From Leptospira koniambonensis (GTDB lineage Bacteria > Spirochaetota > Leptospiria > Leptospirales > Leptospiraceae): a stretch of 64,000 nt of DNA. The DNA lies in assembly GCF_004769555.1 (NCBI RefSeq), contig NZ_RQFY01000004.1, positions 186,001 through 250,000 on the forward strand, read 5' to 3'. The translations under genes and the position numbers were made by a program. A model generated the notes under the pieces. That model ran no database searches. It was given only the letters and a program-made list of their open reading frames with translations, and was not told where the DNA came from. Of the stretch, positions 44,051 through 52,433 are shown one piece after another. The stretch's first letter is position 1. Every line of letters begins with the position of its first letter.

Positions 44051-44770
44051 ATGGCTTCCAAGTTTGATTATCTACGTAAAAATCTTTATGCAATGGCGGA
44101 GCTATGTTTGGAACAAGTCCTGATCTTGGACGATGCAATCGAACAGGAAAATCCCGATCTTGCTAAACAAGTGATCGAAAGAGACGATCTGATCGATAGT
44201 TTAGAAAAACAAAACGATAACCTTTCCCAAAATGCAATTTTAGAAGCAATCGCAAACCGCAACTTACTCGGGATGGACCAAATCGACGGGGAAGTTATTC
44301 TCAAAAAAGACCCTCTTCGATTCGCACTCTCTTCCATTCGTATCAACAGAAGTTTAGAAAGAATGGGAGACCAGATCGTAAACTGCGCTACCTGTTACAG
44401 AAGAGGACTTCTCCCAAAAGGATTTTTCAGACAGGAAGAAATTTTGGACAAGATGCTCTCCAGAGTAGTTACTCTTGTAGGAATGGCTGTAGAATCTTTG
44501 GTAGAAGAGAAAAACAGATTTTATGGTTCAGTTCATACTGTTGAGGAAGAGCTGAACAATCTATGTCATGCAGCATTCTTAAAGTTTGTATTGGATCCTA
44601 GACTGGATAAAAACCAATTTGCAGACTTATACAGAATGATCTTAGGGATAGAAAGAGCAGGAGACTATGCAGTCAACATCGCAGAAGAGTTGGTGCGTTT
44701 GAATACAGGTATGGACATTCGCCATCTTTCCGATCCGGTCCAAGTCACCGAAAAAACAAAAGTTTCTTAA
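44051..44770 (+). CDS. PhoU-domain protein
   Basis: The protein has 239 residues from the ATG with a GGGGAG ribosome binding site; an upstream ATG at 44,018 is less likely. Two helical repeats of the PhoU type are present, with conserved acidic/Arg-Asp patterns such as [39 protein letters not shown] and [19 protein letters not shown]. PhoU proteins sense or relay phosphate status and bind multinuclear metal clusters. No phosphate transporter or two-component gene is adjacent. TTGACC and TTAACC 17 bases apart upstream could be its promoter. Confidence 0.92.
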   Translation: MASKFDYLRKNLYAMAELCLEQVLILDDAIEQENPDLAKQVIERDDLIDSLEKQNDNLSQNAILEAIANRNLLGMDQIDGEVILKKDPLRFALSSIRINRSLERMGDQIVNCATCYRRGLLPKGFFRQEEILDKMLSRVVTLVGMAVESLVEEKNRFYGSVHTVEEELNNLCHAAFLKFVLDPRLDKNQFADLYRMILGIERAGDYAVNIAEELVRLNTGMDIRHLSDPVQVTEKTKVS

Positions 44771-44790
44771 TCTATATTATAAAAATCGAA

Positions 44791-45732
44791 TTATTGCTGA
44801 ATACAAACTACAGATTTAGGCGTATCACAAAAGTCAGGAGTTCCAGTAGATATCCCTCCGACATTTGGATCGGAGTTACCTCCAAAATTACCTTGGTCAG
44901 AAGGGTTACTAGAAGTCCAACCTAGGCAGGTACTTGCAGTAGACCAATCCGTTTGTAAACCAGTCCAGTATCCTGCGGCAGTTGCACTTATTCCACTTCC
45001 GGTCCCGAAAGCAAATAAAGCATTTCCATCCGTTGCAAACGCTTTAACAAAAGTACCACCTGCAAAATCTATATAATCTTTATTCGGCTTTAGGACCCAA
45101 TCAATCTTAGAAGGCATTGCCCTTCTCCAGGTACCTGCTACCGCAAAAGTTTTATACGTCCCGGAAGGGAGCCCGCTGCCAAACAAGTTATTCGCTTCAT
45201 TCTGACAAACAAAATCAGCAAAACCACCGGAGCCGAAATTTCCAGCATATGAAACCGGTGTGGCAAATAGGAATTTATCATTATCCTTTTGTACGATTGG
45301 ATAAGGGATTGTCTCCGAATCAGGAGTAAGAATGGAGATCACAATAGAATTATTTGTGGAATCAGTATCGTCAGATGCCCCTGTTATAGTCAAGGTCTGA
45401 GGGATATCATAATCTGAAGGAGTAAATATCAGACTTGATGGAGAGACGGAAGCTATTGCAGGATTACTACTGGAAAAATTATAAGTCACTGAAGAAGAAT
45501 CTGGTTTATGGACCAAGGAGATAGATAAAACTAAAGAACTGCCTTCGGGAAGAGAATTTCCTCCAGTAATGATAAGTTCCCTATCACATCCATTAATTAA
45601 ACAGTTAATGATCGCATTTTCATAATATGCTTTTGTGTTCGGGTCTCCAGAATTTTCAGATTGGATCGCGCAAGAAACCTGAAAAATCGAAAAGCAGATT
45701 GTAAATAATAATGAAACCCGCTTGGCGCACAT
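44791..45732 (-). CDS. DUF1554 surface lipoprotein
   Basis: The protein has 313 residues. A signal sequence ends in FQVSCAIQS, a lipobox-type site. A beta-rich Calx-beta-like domain lies at about 50-150 (SVTYNFSSSNPAIASVSPSS), and a C-terminal DUF1554 domain starts at KFLFATPVSYAGNFGSGG with FVCQNEANNL and a final FCDTPKSVVCIQQ. DUF1554 has an endostatin/lectin-like fold and is common in leptospiral outer-surface lipoproteins. It probably mediates contact with host or environment surfaces. It lies six bases after the nucleotidyltransferase gene on the same strand. Confidence 0.88.
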   Translation of the reverse strand: MCAKRVSLLFTICFSIFQVSCAIQSENSGDPNTKAYYENAIINCLINGCDRELIITGGNSLPEGSSLVLSISLVHKPDSSSVTYNFSSSNPAIASVSPSSLIFTPSDYDIPQTLTITGASDDTDSTNNSIVISILTPDSETIPYPIVQKDNDKFLFATPVSYAGNFGSGGFADFVCQNEANNLFGSGLPSGTYKTFAVAGTWRRAMPSKIDWVLKPNKDYIDFAGGTFVKAFATDGNALFAFGTGSGISATAAGYWTGLQTDWSTASTCLGWTSSNPSDQGNFGGNSDPNVGGISTGTPDFCDTPKSVVCIQQ

Positions 45733-45738
45733 AAAAGT

Positions 45739-46452
45739 TTAAACTGGGTCCTTGGATCTAGAAGACTCTGCACCATTATTGGTTTCGAAACCTTCTCCCT
45801 GCTCTAGATAACTTTCTAATTCCTCTTTTAAACCGTGAGGAAGTTGAAGTCCGGAGCTTTCTATTCTTTCGTTGTATTTACTAAAAGAGAATCTATGTCG
45901 AGAAGTTCCAAGATAAACACTCAAGGCTTCTGAGCCCCATTCTAAAATGTCTCGGATATATTCTTCATTCTCTTCTAACTTCTCCGCATAAGGAATAAAG
46001 AGAGGTCTATTCACTGGACGACCAATAGTTCTATAAAATAAAAGCCTTCGGAGGACCTCGTGGTCTTTCCAATTACCTGTGTCGAGTGCTCTTTCCACCA
46101 TTCTAAGATTGATACAATCTAAAAATTCTATCTTTAGATTTTCGTTTTTTAATCTTCTGCGAAGACTTGCTTTGATCTCTTCGGATTCGTATAAAAAATT
46201 AGGACAATATTCAGGACATTCTTGATCCTTATGTAAATCACAATAATGTAATAGAATACAATCTATATCTGAAGAAGGTTCTACGATCCCAAAATTGATC
46301 GAACCTAAAATTTCTACACCGGTACGAAAACCTTTATCTTCTAATTCCTTTAATGCAATGCGGCAAGCCTGCATTCTTCTTAAAGCTTCTTTGGTATCGT
46401 AGTTACGGTATTTATTTTTAAGGGCTACGTATTTTTCTATCAGATAGGTCAT
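45739..46452 (-). CDS. Nucleotidyltransferase-fold protein
   Basis: The protein has 237 residues. [21 protein letters not shown] is the Pol-beta-type nucleotidyltransferase core, with the GS pair and the Asp-x-Asp metal site. A Cys cluster follows at [15 protein letters not shown] and may bind metal. The C-terminal half is helical. The family and substrate are not recognised. It overlaps the esterase gene upstream by four bases (ATGA), so the two are co-translated, and it precedes the DUF1554 lipoprotein gene. Confidence 0.7.
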   Translation of the reverse strand: MTYLIEKYVALKNKYRNYDTKEALRRMQACRIALKELEDKGFRTGVEILGSINFGIVEPSSDIDCILLHYCDLHKDQECPEYCPNFLYESEEIKASLRRRLKNENLKIEFLDCINLRMVERALDTGNWKDHEVLRRLLFYRTIGRPVNRPLFIPYAEKLEENEEYIRDILEWGSEALSVYLGTSRHRFSFSKYNERIESSGLQLPHGLKEELESYLEQGEGFETNNGAESSRSKDPV

Positions 46453-47147
46453 TCGAACAATTCTCGCAAATAGCGGTTCATACCGTGTAATACTATCTCA
46501 GGGATTTCATGTCCACCCGGAAATGCCAGTAACTCACCTTCCCAGCCTGCGTCTTTTAACACTGTTTCTAATCTTTTCGCGGCAGGATAACCGAGCACAG
46601 GGTCCATTCTACCATGGCTTTGAAAAAATTTATAGCCAGGAGTTTGTTTTGCAAATTGGGACCAATGAGTCTCATCCAGCAAAGTTCCCGACAGAATGAC
46701 AAGACCTTTGGGCTTTTTCTCCGCTTTAAGAGTAATCTCGGTCGCAAGCATAGAACCTTGGGAAAAACCACCTAAGATAATCCGATCCATTGGAACATCT
46801 AGGGCCTGGATCATCTCTTCTACCTTTTGTTTCGCCTCTGCCATACCGGCCGGATAACGTTCGAAAAGTTCCCTGGAACCACCTGCAACCATGGCTCTTT
46901 GCAAAGCTTCCATATCGATAGGGAACCAAGCCTTACCATTATAACCTGGAGCGATCGGGACTTCTAAGATCCCATCTGGAAAAATAAAATTCGTTCCTTC
47001 TGGAACATCCATATATGAATACAAGGGAAGAAGATCGAACGCATTAGCACCGTAACCGTGCAGAAAGATAACATAGGGCCCTTGCGGATCGCCTGGAATA
47101 CGAGCAGCTTTCACAGGACCTAATTGAACGAGTGGGATATCATACAT
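46449..47147 (-). CDS. Phospholipase/carboxylesterase-family serine hydrolase
   Basis: The protein has 232 residues. [15 protein letters not shown] carries the oxyanion-hole motif, [16 protein letters not shown] the nucleophile Ser, and the late [17 protein letters not shown] and [12 protein letters not shown] supply Asp and His. This is the cytosolic carboxylesterase/lysophospholipase (EstB-like, YpfH) family, cutting short acyl esters. It is the first gene of a three-gene unit with the nucleotidyltransferase and DUF1554 genes. Confidence 0.9.
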   Translation of the reverse strand: MYDIPLVQLGPVKAARIPGDPQGPYVIFLHGYGANAFDLLPLYSYMDVPEGTNFIFPDGILEVPIAPGYNGKAWFPIDMEALQRAMVAGGSRELFERYPAGMAEAKQKVEEMIQALDVPMDRIILGGFSQGSMLATEITLKAEKKPKGLVILSGTLLDETHWSQFAKQTPGYKFFQSHGRMDPVLGYPAAKRLETVLKDAGWEGELLAFPGGHEIPEIVLHGMNRYLRELFE

Positions 47148-47282
47148 GGTTTCCTTATAAGGGATCAGTTCTAATCTGGCAATATCATAATTAGAGTAAA
47201 TTTATAGATCATTCCACCCGCTAGGCAACGATCACGTAGAAGTCTAAATAAACGAATTTAAAATTTATAATATAGCCTTACC

Positions 47283-47375
47283 GTCAAATCGATATTTGAC
47301 GCTTTAACAGGAACTGATTAAAAGTCGAAAACTCTCAAGTGTTCTTCGGAATGGAATTTTCATAAATATTCCGAA
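47283..47375. promoter_or_regulatory. Two dyads in the spacer before the LamG lipoprotein
   Basis: GTCAAATCGATATTTGAC is an 18-base dyad with seven-base arms, and TTCGGAAT/ATTCCGAA flank 15 bases farther on. The 287-base divergent spacer between the esterase and the LamG gene contains no gene that I can support. One dyad may serve each promoter; the second could also form an RNA hairpin. Confidence 0.45.
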
Positions 47376-47434
47376 ATAATACTTTCAAAAGAAAAAGTCA
47401 TCCACGTAAATTGTTATGCAAATCAAGAAACTCT

Positions 47435-48205
47435 ATGCGAATTTTCTTCCGTCTCCTTATTCTTTCCTGCCTTTATACAAATTGTGGAACCTACTTACTG
47501 TTAACCAACCAAGAAGAAAGCGACCGATCCATATTTAAGGATTTAGTTGGTCTGAACTTTATAGATTCTTCTTTTGGACTTGTTCATTATTGGCCATTAG
47601 ATGGTGATTTGCAAGACAAGGTTGGCGGATTAGACTTAGTCGAAGTCGGAGGATCTCCTACACTTTCAGCCGATAGATTCGGGATAGAAGGCAAAGCCTA
47701 TTATTACGACGGACAAGGCGCAATCCATGAATCCATAGCACAGGGTCCCCTTTTTTTAGATGGAACAGTTTCTTCATTTACGATCAGCGTCTGGGTAAAA
47801 GGGAAATACCGAACCGGGGGTAACGGAGGCGATTCTATCTTTCTAAGCCAAGGAGGAGGACTCGGAATGCAATTATATTATTTCTCGGGAGAAGGATGCA
47901 CCGGTAGACTAAGAGTTTTTACGAATAACGGAGGTACTGGGGACGTCGATGTAGCAACAGAATGTAAAACTCCCGAAAACTTATGGTATCATATGGTTTT
48001 CACATGGGATATACAGACGCAATATGCATCCTTATATGTGAATAATGTATTGGTCTCTTCCAAAAAATTCGGAAGTTTTCGTCCTTGGGACACTGGTACC
48101 GGGATCGATTTCGGAACTTCTTCTTTATCATCGCAGCTATTTCAAGGAAGTATAGATGAAGTTCGGATCTATAATCGGGTGATTTTTCCTGTTTCGAGTT
48201 TGTGA
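47435..48205 (+). CDS. LamG/concanavalin-A-like domain lipoprotein
   Basis: The protein has 256 residues. A short signal sequence MRIFFRLLILSCLYTNCG has a lipobox-like Cys. The rest is one LamG-like fold: GLVHYWPLDGDLQDKVGG, then FTISVWVKGKYRTGG, WYHMVFTWDIQTQYASLYVN and GSIDEVRIYNRVI, which is the classical end of bacterial LamG domains. It probably binds carbohydrate or host matrix at the surface. A TTG eight codons earlier is open but breaks the signal pattern. Confidence 0.85.
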   Translation: MRIFFRLLILSCLYTNCGTYLLLTNQEESDRSIFKDLVGLNFIDSSFGLVHYWPLDGDLQDKVGGLDLVEVGGSPTLSADRFGIEGKAYYYDGQGAIHESIAQGPLFLDGTVSSFTISVWVKGKYRTGGNGGDSIFLSQGGGLGMQLYYFSGEGCTGRLRVFTNNGGTGDVDVATECKTPENLWYHMVFTWDIQTQYASLYVNNVLVSSKKFGSFRPWDTGTGIDFGTSSLSSQLFQGSIDEVRIYNRVIFPVSSL

Positions 48206-48302
48206 GGAGTCGGAGCACCGAGGAGCAACAGTGTTGCTCCGAATGCGAGACTCGGACCTGGGTGACGCAAAGCGGAACTCAGAGTCCGTGCTGCAAAAAC
48301 AA
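48206..48302. repeat. GC-rich hairpin spacer between convergent genes
   Basis: GGAGCAAC-AGT-GTTGCTCC makes a perfect eight-base stem (48,222-48,240), and CGGAC/GTCCG pair across the rest. The composition resembles the other GC-rich spacers near 12.0 and 43.9 kb. It may terminate transcription from both sides; no T-run is present. Confidence 0.5.
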
Positions 48303-49457
48303 CTAACGCTTTTTCGCAGTCTTAGCTTTTGTCTTCTTTTTAATTTTAGGCAATTGGTCTTGAACGGCTTTAAAATATTCGCATACAAGATGATCCGACC
48401 AAGATATCGCTTTCCATCCTTCAAAATATGCAATATGGCTTCCTCTTTTTGTATAAACATGGATGGAATTAGGAAGGTTTTCCAACCAATGCAAATTTTC
48501 TAGAACATTCTGATTTACGCAAATAGGATCATCCTTTGCATTCAAGATCATGATTGGAGTTCTAATATTTTTCATTACCAATGCGGGGTTCGAATGCCTG
48601 TAATATTCTTCCTTATCATCAAAACCGGAGAGGCTGTGCAAACGATCTTGGAATTCACCCAGGGTCTTGGATTCCAGGACTTCCTGAAATCCTCCTAACG
48701 AAGATAAGGTTTCATAGTGGCGTTTCAAAAAATAATTAATCAATCTTTGGCCCATGATCTTACTATAAACCGGATGAACCCTATGAAATGCTTTTTCGAT
48801 ATCATATGCGGGTGAAATTGCAACAGCAGCATCTAATAAACTTTTAGTCCCAGATTCTCCTAGGTATCGAGCAAGCAACCCGGAACCAGCAGAGATCCCT
48901 ACTCCAAACAAAGGACTATTCGGAAATTTTTTCTTAATATATAAAAGTTGTTCTTTTAAATCTGAACTAGAACCCATCGTATTTATTTGCGGCTTAGAAA
49001 GGGGAAGATTTCCATGTCCTCTCCTAATACAAACAACAGAAGCCCATTTTAACTGGGCCTGGATTGCTTTCACAATAGACTTAACATCTTGCTCATCACC
49101 ACTGATTGTATGAAAAACAATCGCGATCGGATGGGGATCTGTTTTTTTCTTTCCTTTAATATTGGACCAGGCAAGACCAGTGACTCCACCGTCCTTCATT
49201 CGAAGATGTTCCAGCTTATCGTAATGAAAAAATTCGGAACGATACTCTCTAAAAAGTAAGAGCGCTAACATTAGATGATTATTGAAACACCAGAACGTAG
49301 GAAAATATTTTCTAGTTAAACGAGGGCAATTTGCAATTACCCTCCTCACAAACTCGCCTTCACCGAACTGAAGAACGGGCTTTTCTACCACCTCAAGAAA
49401 ATAGTAAAATAAAAATGCGAGAATTAGAAATAGAAGAAAAGAGAAGAATGGGAACAT
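48303..49457 (-). CDS. YheT/ABHD-type alpha/beta hydrolase with membrane anchor
   Basis: The protein has 384 residues. An N-terminal membrane helix (FFSFLLFLILAFLFYYFL) is followed by the EMB8/YheT-like hydrolase: IAIVFHTISGDEQDVKSIV, GVGISAGSGLLARYLGE with the nucleophile, IMILNAKDDPIC with Asp, and KRGSHIAYFEGW with His. The C-terminal tail is Lys-rich (KIKKKTKAKTAKKR). Family members hydrolyse medium-chain esters or lipids. The neighbours do not suggest a pathway. Confidence 0.85.
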   Translation of the reverse strand: MFPFFSFLLFLILAFLFYYFLEVVEKPVLQFGEGEFVRRVIANCPRLTRKYFPTFWCFNNHLMLALLLFREYRSEFFHYDKLEHLRMKDGGVTGLAWSNIKGKKKTDPHPIAIVFHTISGDEQDVKSIVKAIQAQLKWASVVCIRRGHGNLPLSKPQINTMGSSSDLKEQLLYIKKKFPNSPLFGVGISAGSGLLARYLGESGTKSLLDAAVAISPAYDIEKAFHRVHPVYSKIMGQRLINYFLKRHYETLSSLGGFQEVLESKTLGEFQDRLHSLSGFDDKEEYYRHSNPALVMKNIRTPIMILNAKDDPICVNQNVLENLHWLENLPNSIHVYTKRGSHIAYFEGWKAISWSDHLVCEYFKAVQDQLPKIKKKTKAKTAKKR

Positions 49458-49532
49458 TCAATAATCCGAATGAAATTACTTTGGGAAAGAATAGGCGGAG
49501 AAAGGCTAGGGTCTATTACTTTATAATTTTTC

Positions 49533-49928
49533 CTATTTACGAGGATTTGAACTATCTTTTAACCAGATCAAGAGATTCGATTCATTAACACTTCCTTCAG
49601 CAACTCGCAATATGATTGAAACGACTTCTTCTTCGCGAACGTCTATACTAAAGCCATTTAATCCAAGAAATACATAATTTGTGATAAATGCGACACGTTT
49701 ATTACCATCAATAAACGGATGGTTCTTTGCTATACCTATACATAATGAAGCTGCTAAATCGAAAATACTAACAGACGAATCATACGACCATTTGTTTTTC
49801 GGACGGTCAAGGGCAAACTCAAGGAGTCCATGATCTCGAATCCCTTGAGATCCTCCATGCTGTTTTACTTGATCTAAATGTATAGCTTCGACTATTTTCC
49901 TATTTAACCATCTTGGCTCTTTTTTCAT
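49533..49928 (-). CDS. doc: Doc-type (Fic fold) toxin
   Basis: The protein has 131 residues. NHPFIDGNKRVAFITNYVFL holds the complete Fic signature HxFxDGNKR, and the N-terminal HGGSQGIRDHGLLEFALDRP is the death-on-curing family start. Doc toxins phosphorylate EF-Tu and stop translation. It overlaps the antitoxin gene by four bases, the usual coupled layout. Since the signature is intact it is probably active. Confidence 0.92.
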   Translation of the reverse strand: MKKEPRWLNRKIVEAIHLDQVKQHGGSQGIRDHGLLEFALDRPKNKWSYDSSVSIFDLAASLCIGIAKNHPFIDGNKRVAFITNYVFLGLNGFSIDVREEEVVSIILRVAEGSVNESNLLIWLKDSSNPRK

Positions 49929-50164
49929 TTAGCCAATTCTCTTAAGGCATTCCGGTATTTTTTAGAACCCTCTTGATAAATATCCATTGCTTCTTCAAAG
50001 TCAGGATCATATGGCGATAGAAGAATACCTGCTTCAGTTTCTAAAAGAAAGACGGTATCACCTTCATGGAAATTATACTTTTCCAGAAGAACTTTAGGAA
50101 TTGTAGCTCCTGCAGAATTTCCAATTGCCCTGATCGTTGTCTTTTTTACTGATGAAGTATCCAT
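49925..50164 (-). CDS. AbrB/MazE-fold antitoxin of the Doc pair
   Basis: The protein has 79 residues. TTIRAIGNSAGATIPKVLL is a SpoVT/AbrB DNA-binding swapped-hairpin start, and FHEGDTVFLLETEAGILLSP completes it. The C-terminal EEAMDIYQEGSKKYRNALRE helix is likely to bind and neutralise Doc. It would also repress its own promoter, which lies immediately upstream. No Shine-Dalgarno sequence is present, in keeping with a leaderless transcript. Confidence 0.9.
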   Translation of the reverse strand: MDTSSVKKTTIRAIGNSAGATIPKVLLEKYNFHEGDTVFLLETEAGILLSPYDPDFEEAMDIYQEGSKKYRNALRELAK

Positions 50165-50170
50165 GTTATA

Positions 50171-50198
50171 ACAATAGTAATAACTTCATAAATTGCAA
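50171..50198 (-). promoter_or_regulatory. Promoter of the AbrB-Doc pair (leaderless)
   Basis: Read on the minus strand, TTGCAA and TATTGT are 16 bases apart. A start point seven bases after the -10 box would fall at the antitoxin ATG, so the message may be leaderless. GTTAT and ATAAC flank the -10 region as a small dyad. The 220 bases between this and the MazEF promoter include GACGCAGAGG and other G+C-rich phrases but no gene. Confidence 0.5.
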
Positions 50199-50421
50199 GT
50201 AATTTTATCTTATAGGGGGAAAGCCTTTCTCCGGGTATCCTCAGTTTGCGAACCCCGGACCGGATTTTTATAGTTCGGAATTTTGAAACAAGCTGCGATT
50301 CTCACTCAGAGCCGCAAAGACGCAGAGGATCTCGCGCGCTTGCATGGGCGAAGGTTCGCAAAATCCGCGTAGTCTGGAAAATTTTTCTTTATACAAATTT
50401 AACAAATCGACTAAATTTTCG

Positions 50422-50448
50422 TTGAAGTATATACAATGTATATATAAT
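50422..50448 (+). promoter_or_regulatory. MazEF promoter covered by a perfect palindrome (leaderless)
   Basis: TTGAAG is followed by TATAAT with a 15-base spacer. The palindrome TATATACA-A-TGTATATA overlaps the spacer and the start of the -10 box, as expected for autorepression by the MazE-MazF complex. The -10 box ends six bases before the MazE ATG, so transcription would begin at or next to the start codon. Confidence 0.65.
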
Positions 50449-50454
50449 TACTTT

Positions 50455-50691
50455 ATGGAATCGATTATTCAAAAATGGGGTAATAGCCTAGGTATTAGGA
50501 TCCCAAAGGCTATGGCTAACGAATTGGAATTAAATGATGGTAGCCATGTAGAGCTTCAATATGAAGGGGATAAAATAGTAATTTATCCGATGAGAAAAGC
50601 TTCTTTAGAAGAAAAGTTAGCAAGAATAACAAAACAAAATCTTCATTCAGAGGTTTCTAGCGGATCTCCGGTTGGTAATGAAACTTGGTGA
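50455..50691 (+). CDS. mazE: MazE antitoxin
   Basis: The protein has 78 residues. IIQKWGNSLGIRIPKAMANE is the AbrB-type DNA-binding start of MazE, and IVIYPMRKASLEEKLARI leads into the toxin-binding tail. Its promoter carries a perfect palindrome. No Shine-Dalgarno sequence precedes the ATG. An upstream in-frame start 37 codons earlier was rejected because it passes through the promoter. The stop overlaps the start of mazF. Confidence 0.92.
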   Translation: MESIIQKWGNSLGIRIPKAMANELELNDGSHVELQYEGDKIVIYPMRKASLEEKLARITKQNLHSEVSSGSPVGNETW

Positions 50692-51026
50692 AAAAGAGTA
50701 AATATACCCCTGAAAAGGGGGACATTGTATGGCTAAATTTTACTCCTCAAGCAGGGCACGAGCAAAGAGGGCGTAGGCCAGCACTTGTTCTATCTCCAAA
50801 GGAATATAATGCCAAGACTGGTTTAGCAATTTTTTGCCCAATCACTAGTAAAATTAAAGGTTATCCGTTTGAAGTAATAGTTAAATCTAAAAAAATAGAT
50901 GGGGTAGTTCTCTCTGATCAGATAAAGAACTTAGATTGGACTATTCGTGAGGCGGAATTTATAGAACCGCTAAATAAGTTACTATTGAAAGAAGTTTTAG
51001 ATAATCTTAAATTATTAGTTTTTTAG
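50688..51026 (+). CDS. mazF: MazF-family mRNA interferase toxin
   Basis: The protein has 112 residues from GTG; a TTG one codon earlier is also possible. KGDIVWLNFTPQAGHEQRGR with the catalytic Arg, RPALVLSPKEYN, and FCPITSKIKGYPFEV with the Thr/Ser pair are all the conserved MazF parts, and DQIKNLDWTIREAEF ends the fold. It cleaves single-stranded mRNA at short sequence sites. GTGA overlap with mazE suggests coupled translation. Confidence 0.92.
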   Translation: MKKSKYTPEKGDIVWLNFTPQAGHEQRGRRPALVLSPKEYNAKTGLAIFCPITSKIKGYPFEVIVKSKKIDGVVLSDQIKNLDWTIREAEFIEPLNKLLLKEVLDNLKLLVF

Positions 51027-51416
51027 TTTAACGGACTATCGTAACTAACTTTCAGTGCTTCCACAGCGCTTCAGGCTTTGTCACGAGCTTAAGTCTCATC
51101 AATCTGAATCACTTTCAGGTGGGATTTCTCTTCTTCTGCCCTCATGGGAGGTTCTCCTTTTTGAAATTTGTTTGGTTACAATCTCAATTGGCAAGGAAAG
51201 CCTTTCTTTGAATTACTAAATGTGCGAAAGATTTAGGACGTTATCAGGCTCAGGGGAAGTTTAAGTTAAATACTAACTCCGTGCAACTATTTTCTATAAA
51301 GCCTTATTCTGTGCTGAGATAGTATTGCCTGACAGTCATCGAAAAACCGGTGGCCCCAGCTTCTTCTGAAAGAAAAATGATTTTAACGACAAAATTATTT
51401 ACATCAGGAGAAACCG
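51027..51416. other. Degenerate spacer with tiny ORF and IS-end relic
   Basis: No gene of normal size is found here. On the minus strand a strong AAGGAGAAC site precedes an 18-codon frame (51,089-51,145) beginning MRAEEEKSHLKVIQIDET, perhaps the front of a decayed gene. Between 51,251 and 51,280 the plus strand carries a sequence that is repeated after the transposase relic, so the spacer includes the end of a second copy of the same element. Confidence 0.5.
51251..51280 (+). repeat. Solo end of an IS481-type element
   Basis: Thirty bases here agree at 25 positions, in direct orientation, with the segment just after the transposase stop codon near 52,262. Both share AATACTAACTC and AGTNTAAG. 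This is the mark of a second insertion whose remainder is lost. Confidence 0.6.
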
Positions 51417-52251
51417 ATGACCACCAACACCAATGCAACAGTTAAGGCAACCAGACGAAAGCTAAATTTACTAGAGCTTGCAAATGAATTAGAGAATGTA
51501 AGTAAGGCCTGCAAAATCGTAGGATATTCCCGTCAGCAGTTCTACGAAATCCGAAGGAACTTCCAAACCTACGGAGCAGAAGGACTTTTAGATAGAATCC
51601 CAGGAGCCACTGGACCCCTCCAAATCGAGTCAGCGAAGAAATCGAAAATGAAGTATTAGAGTATTCTTTACATCATCCTACACATGGATGTTTAAAGGTT
51701 GTTCAACAACTTACCCTTAAAGGCGTTAAGGTCAGTTCAGGTGGAGTCAGGGGGTGTTTGGACAAGGAATAAGCTCGTTACCAAACGCCAAAGACTTCTA
51801 AGACTCGAAGAACATCATAGAGATAAGATCATTCCTCTCAATGAAAACCAGATAAGCCTCCTTGAAAAATTCGACCCTGAATACAGAGAAAGGCACATCC
51901 AAGCCGATTCGCATGGGGAAGGCTCTTCAATGACAAAATTCCTGTCACTGCTGTTCAGACTTTGAATAACGATGTTCTTCCTTTCTTCGAGGAACATAAC
52001 GTTAAAGTTGAGACTGTCCTTACCGATAATGGTCGTGAGTATTGTGGGCGAGAGGATAAACATCCCTTCAATTAGAAGACATCGAGCATCGAACCACTAA
52101 AGTTCGAAGGCCTCAAAGCAATGGATACGTTAAGCGACTTCATAGGACTTTACTTGACGAGCATTTCAGGATCGCAGGAAGAACTCCTTTTCAAGTTTTC
52201 GTCGAGGGTATTAGGACAAAAGAATCGGAGGTCGACCAAGCAGAAATTTAG
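51417..52251 (+). pseudogene. IS481-family transposase relic
   Basis: The first 80 codons (ATRRKLNLLELANELENVSK, then CKIVGYSRQQFYEIRRNFQT) are the helix-turn-helix start of IS481 transposases, with AGGAGA before the ATG. The remainder appears in shifting frames: HPTHGCLKVVQQLTLKGVKV, then WTRNKLVTKRQRLLRLEEHH, a gap where the first catalytic Asp should be, VETVLTDNGREYCGRED with the second Asp, and SNGYVKRLHRTLLDEHFRIA, where the catalytic Glu of YVERLH is Lys. Frameshifts, deletions and the lost active site show that it cannot transpose. Confidence 0.85.
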
Positions 52252-52261
52252 AGCAAGCGTT

Positions 52262-52291
52262 CAGGAGAAGTGTAAGGTGAATACTAACTCT
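52262..52291 (+). repeat. End of the IS481-type element
   Basis: This segment directly follows the transposase stop and repeats the 51,251 copy in direct orientation. No matching inverted terminus is obvious at the left edge of the transposase gene, so the element's left end could not be placed. Confidence 0.55.
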
Positions 52292-52433
52292 CTTTCACGG
52301 AACTCCCGGTACCTTGAATGCAAAGAATGTCTTTAAGTATCTGACTATGTATCTCAATGAAAAAAATTAAAGAGATTTAAATCATCGTCTAACCGTGGAA
52401 CAAAAGTGAGAATTGCGGAAATCATAAGAAATT

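Noticed and set aside
49331..49588. Plus-strand frame over the start of the YheT-like hydrolase
   Set aside because: It is antisense to a convincing gene with a membrane anchor and continues into the Doc 3' end.
51699..51965. Separate 88-codon gene in the IS region
   Set aside because: It is a shifted-frame fragment of the broken transposase.
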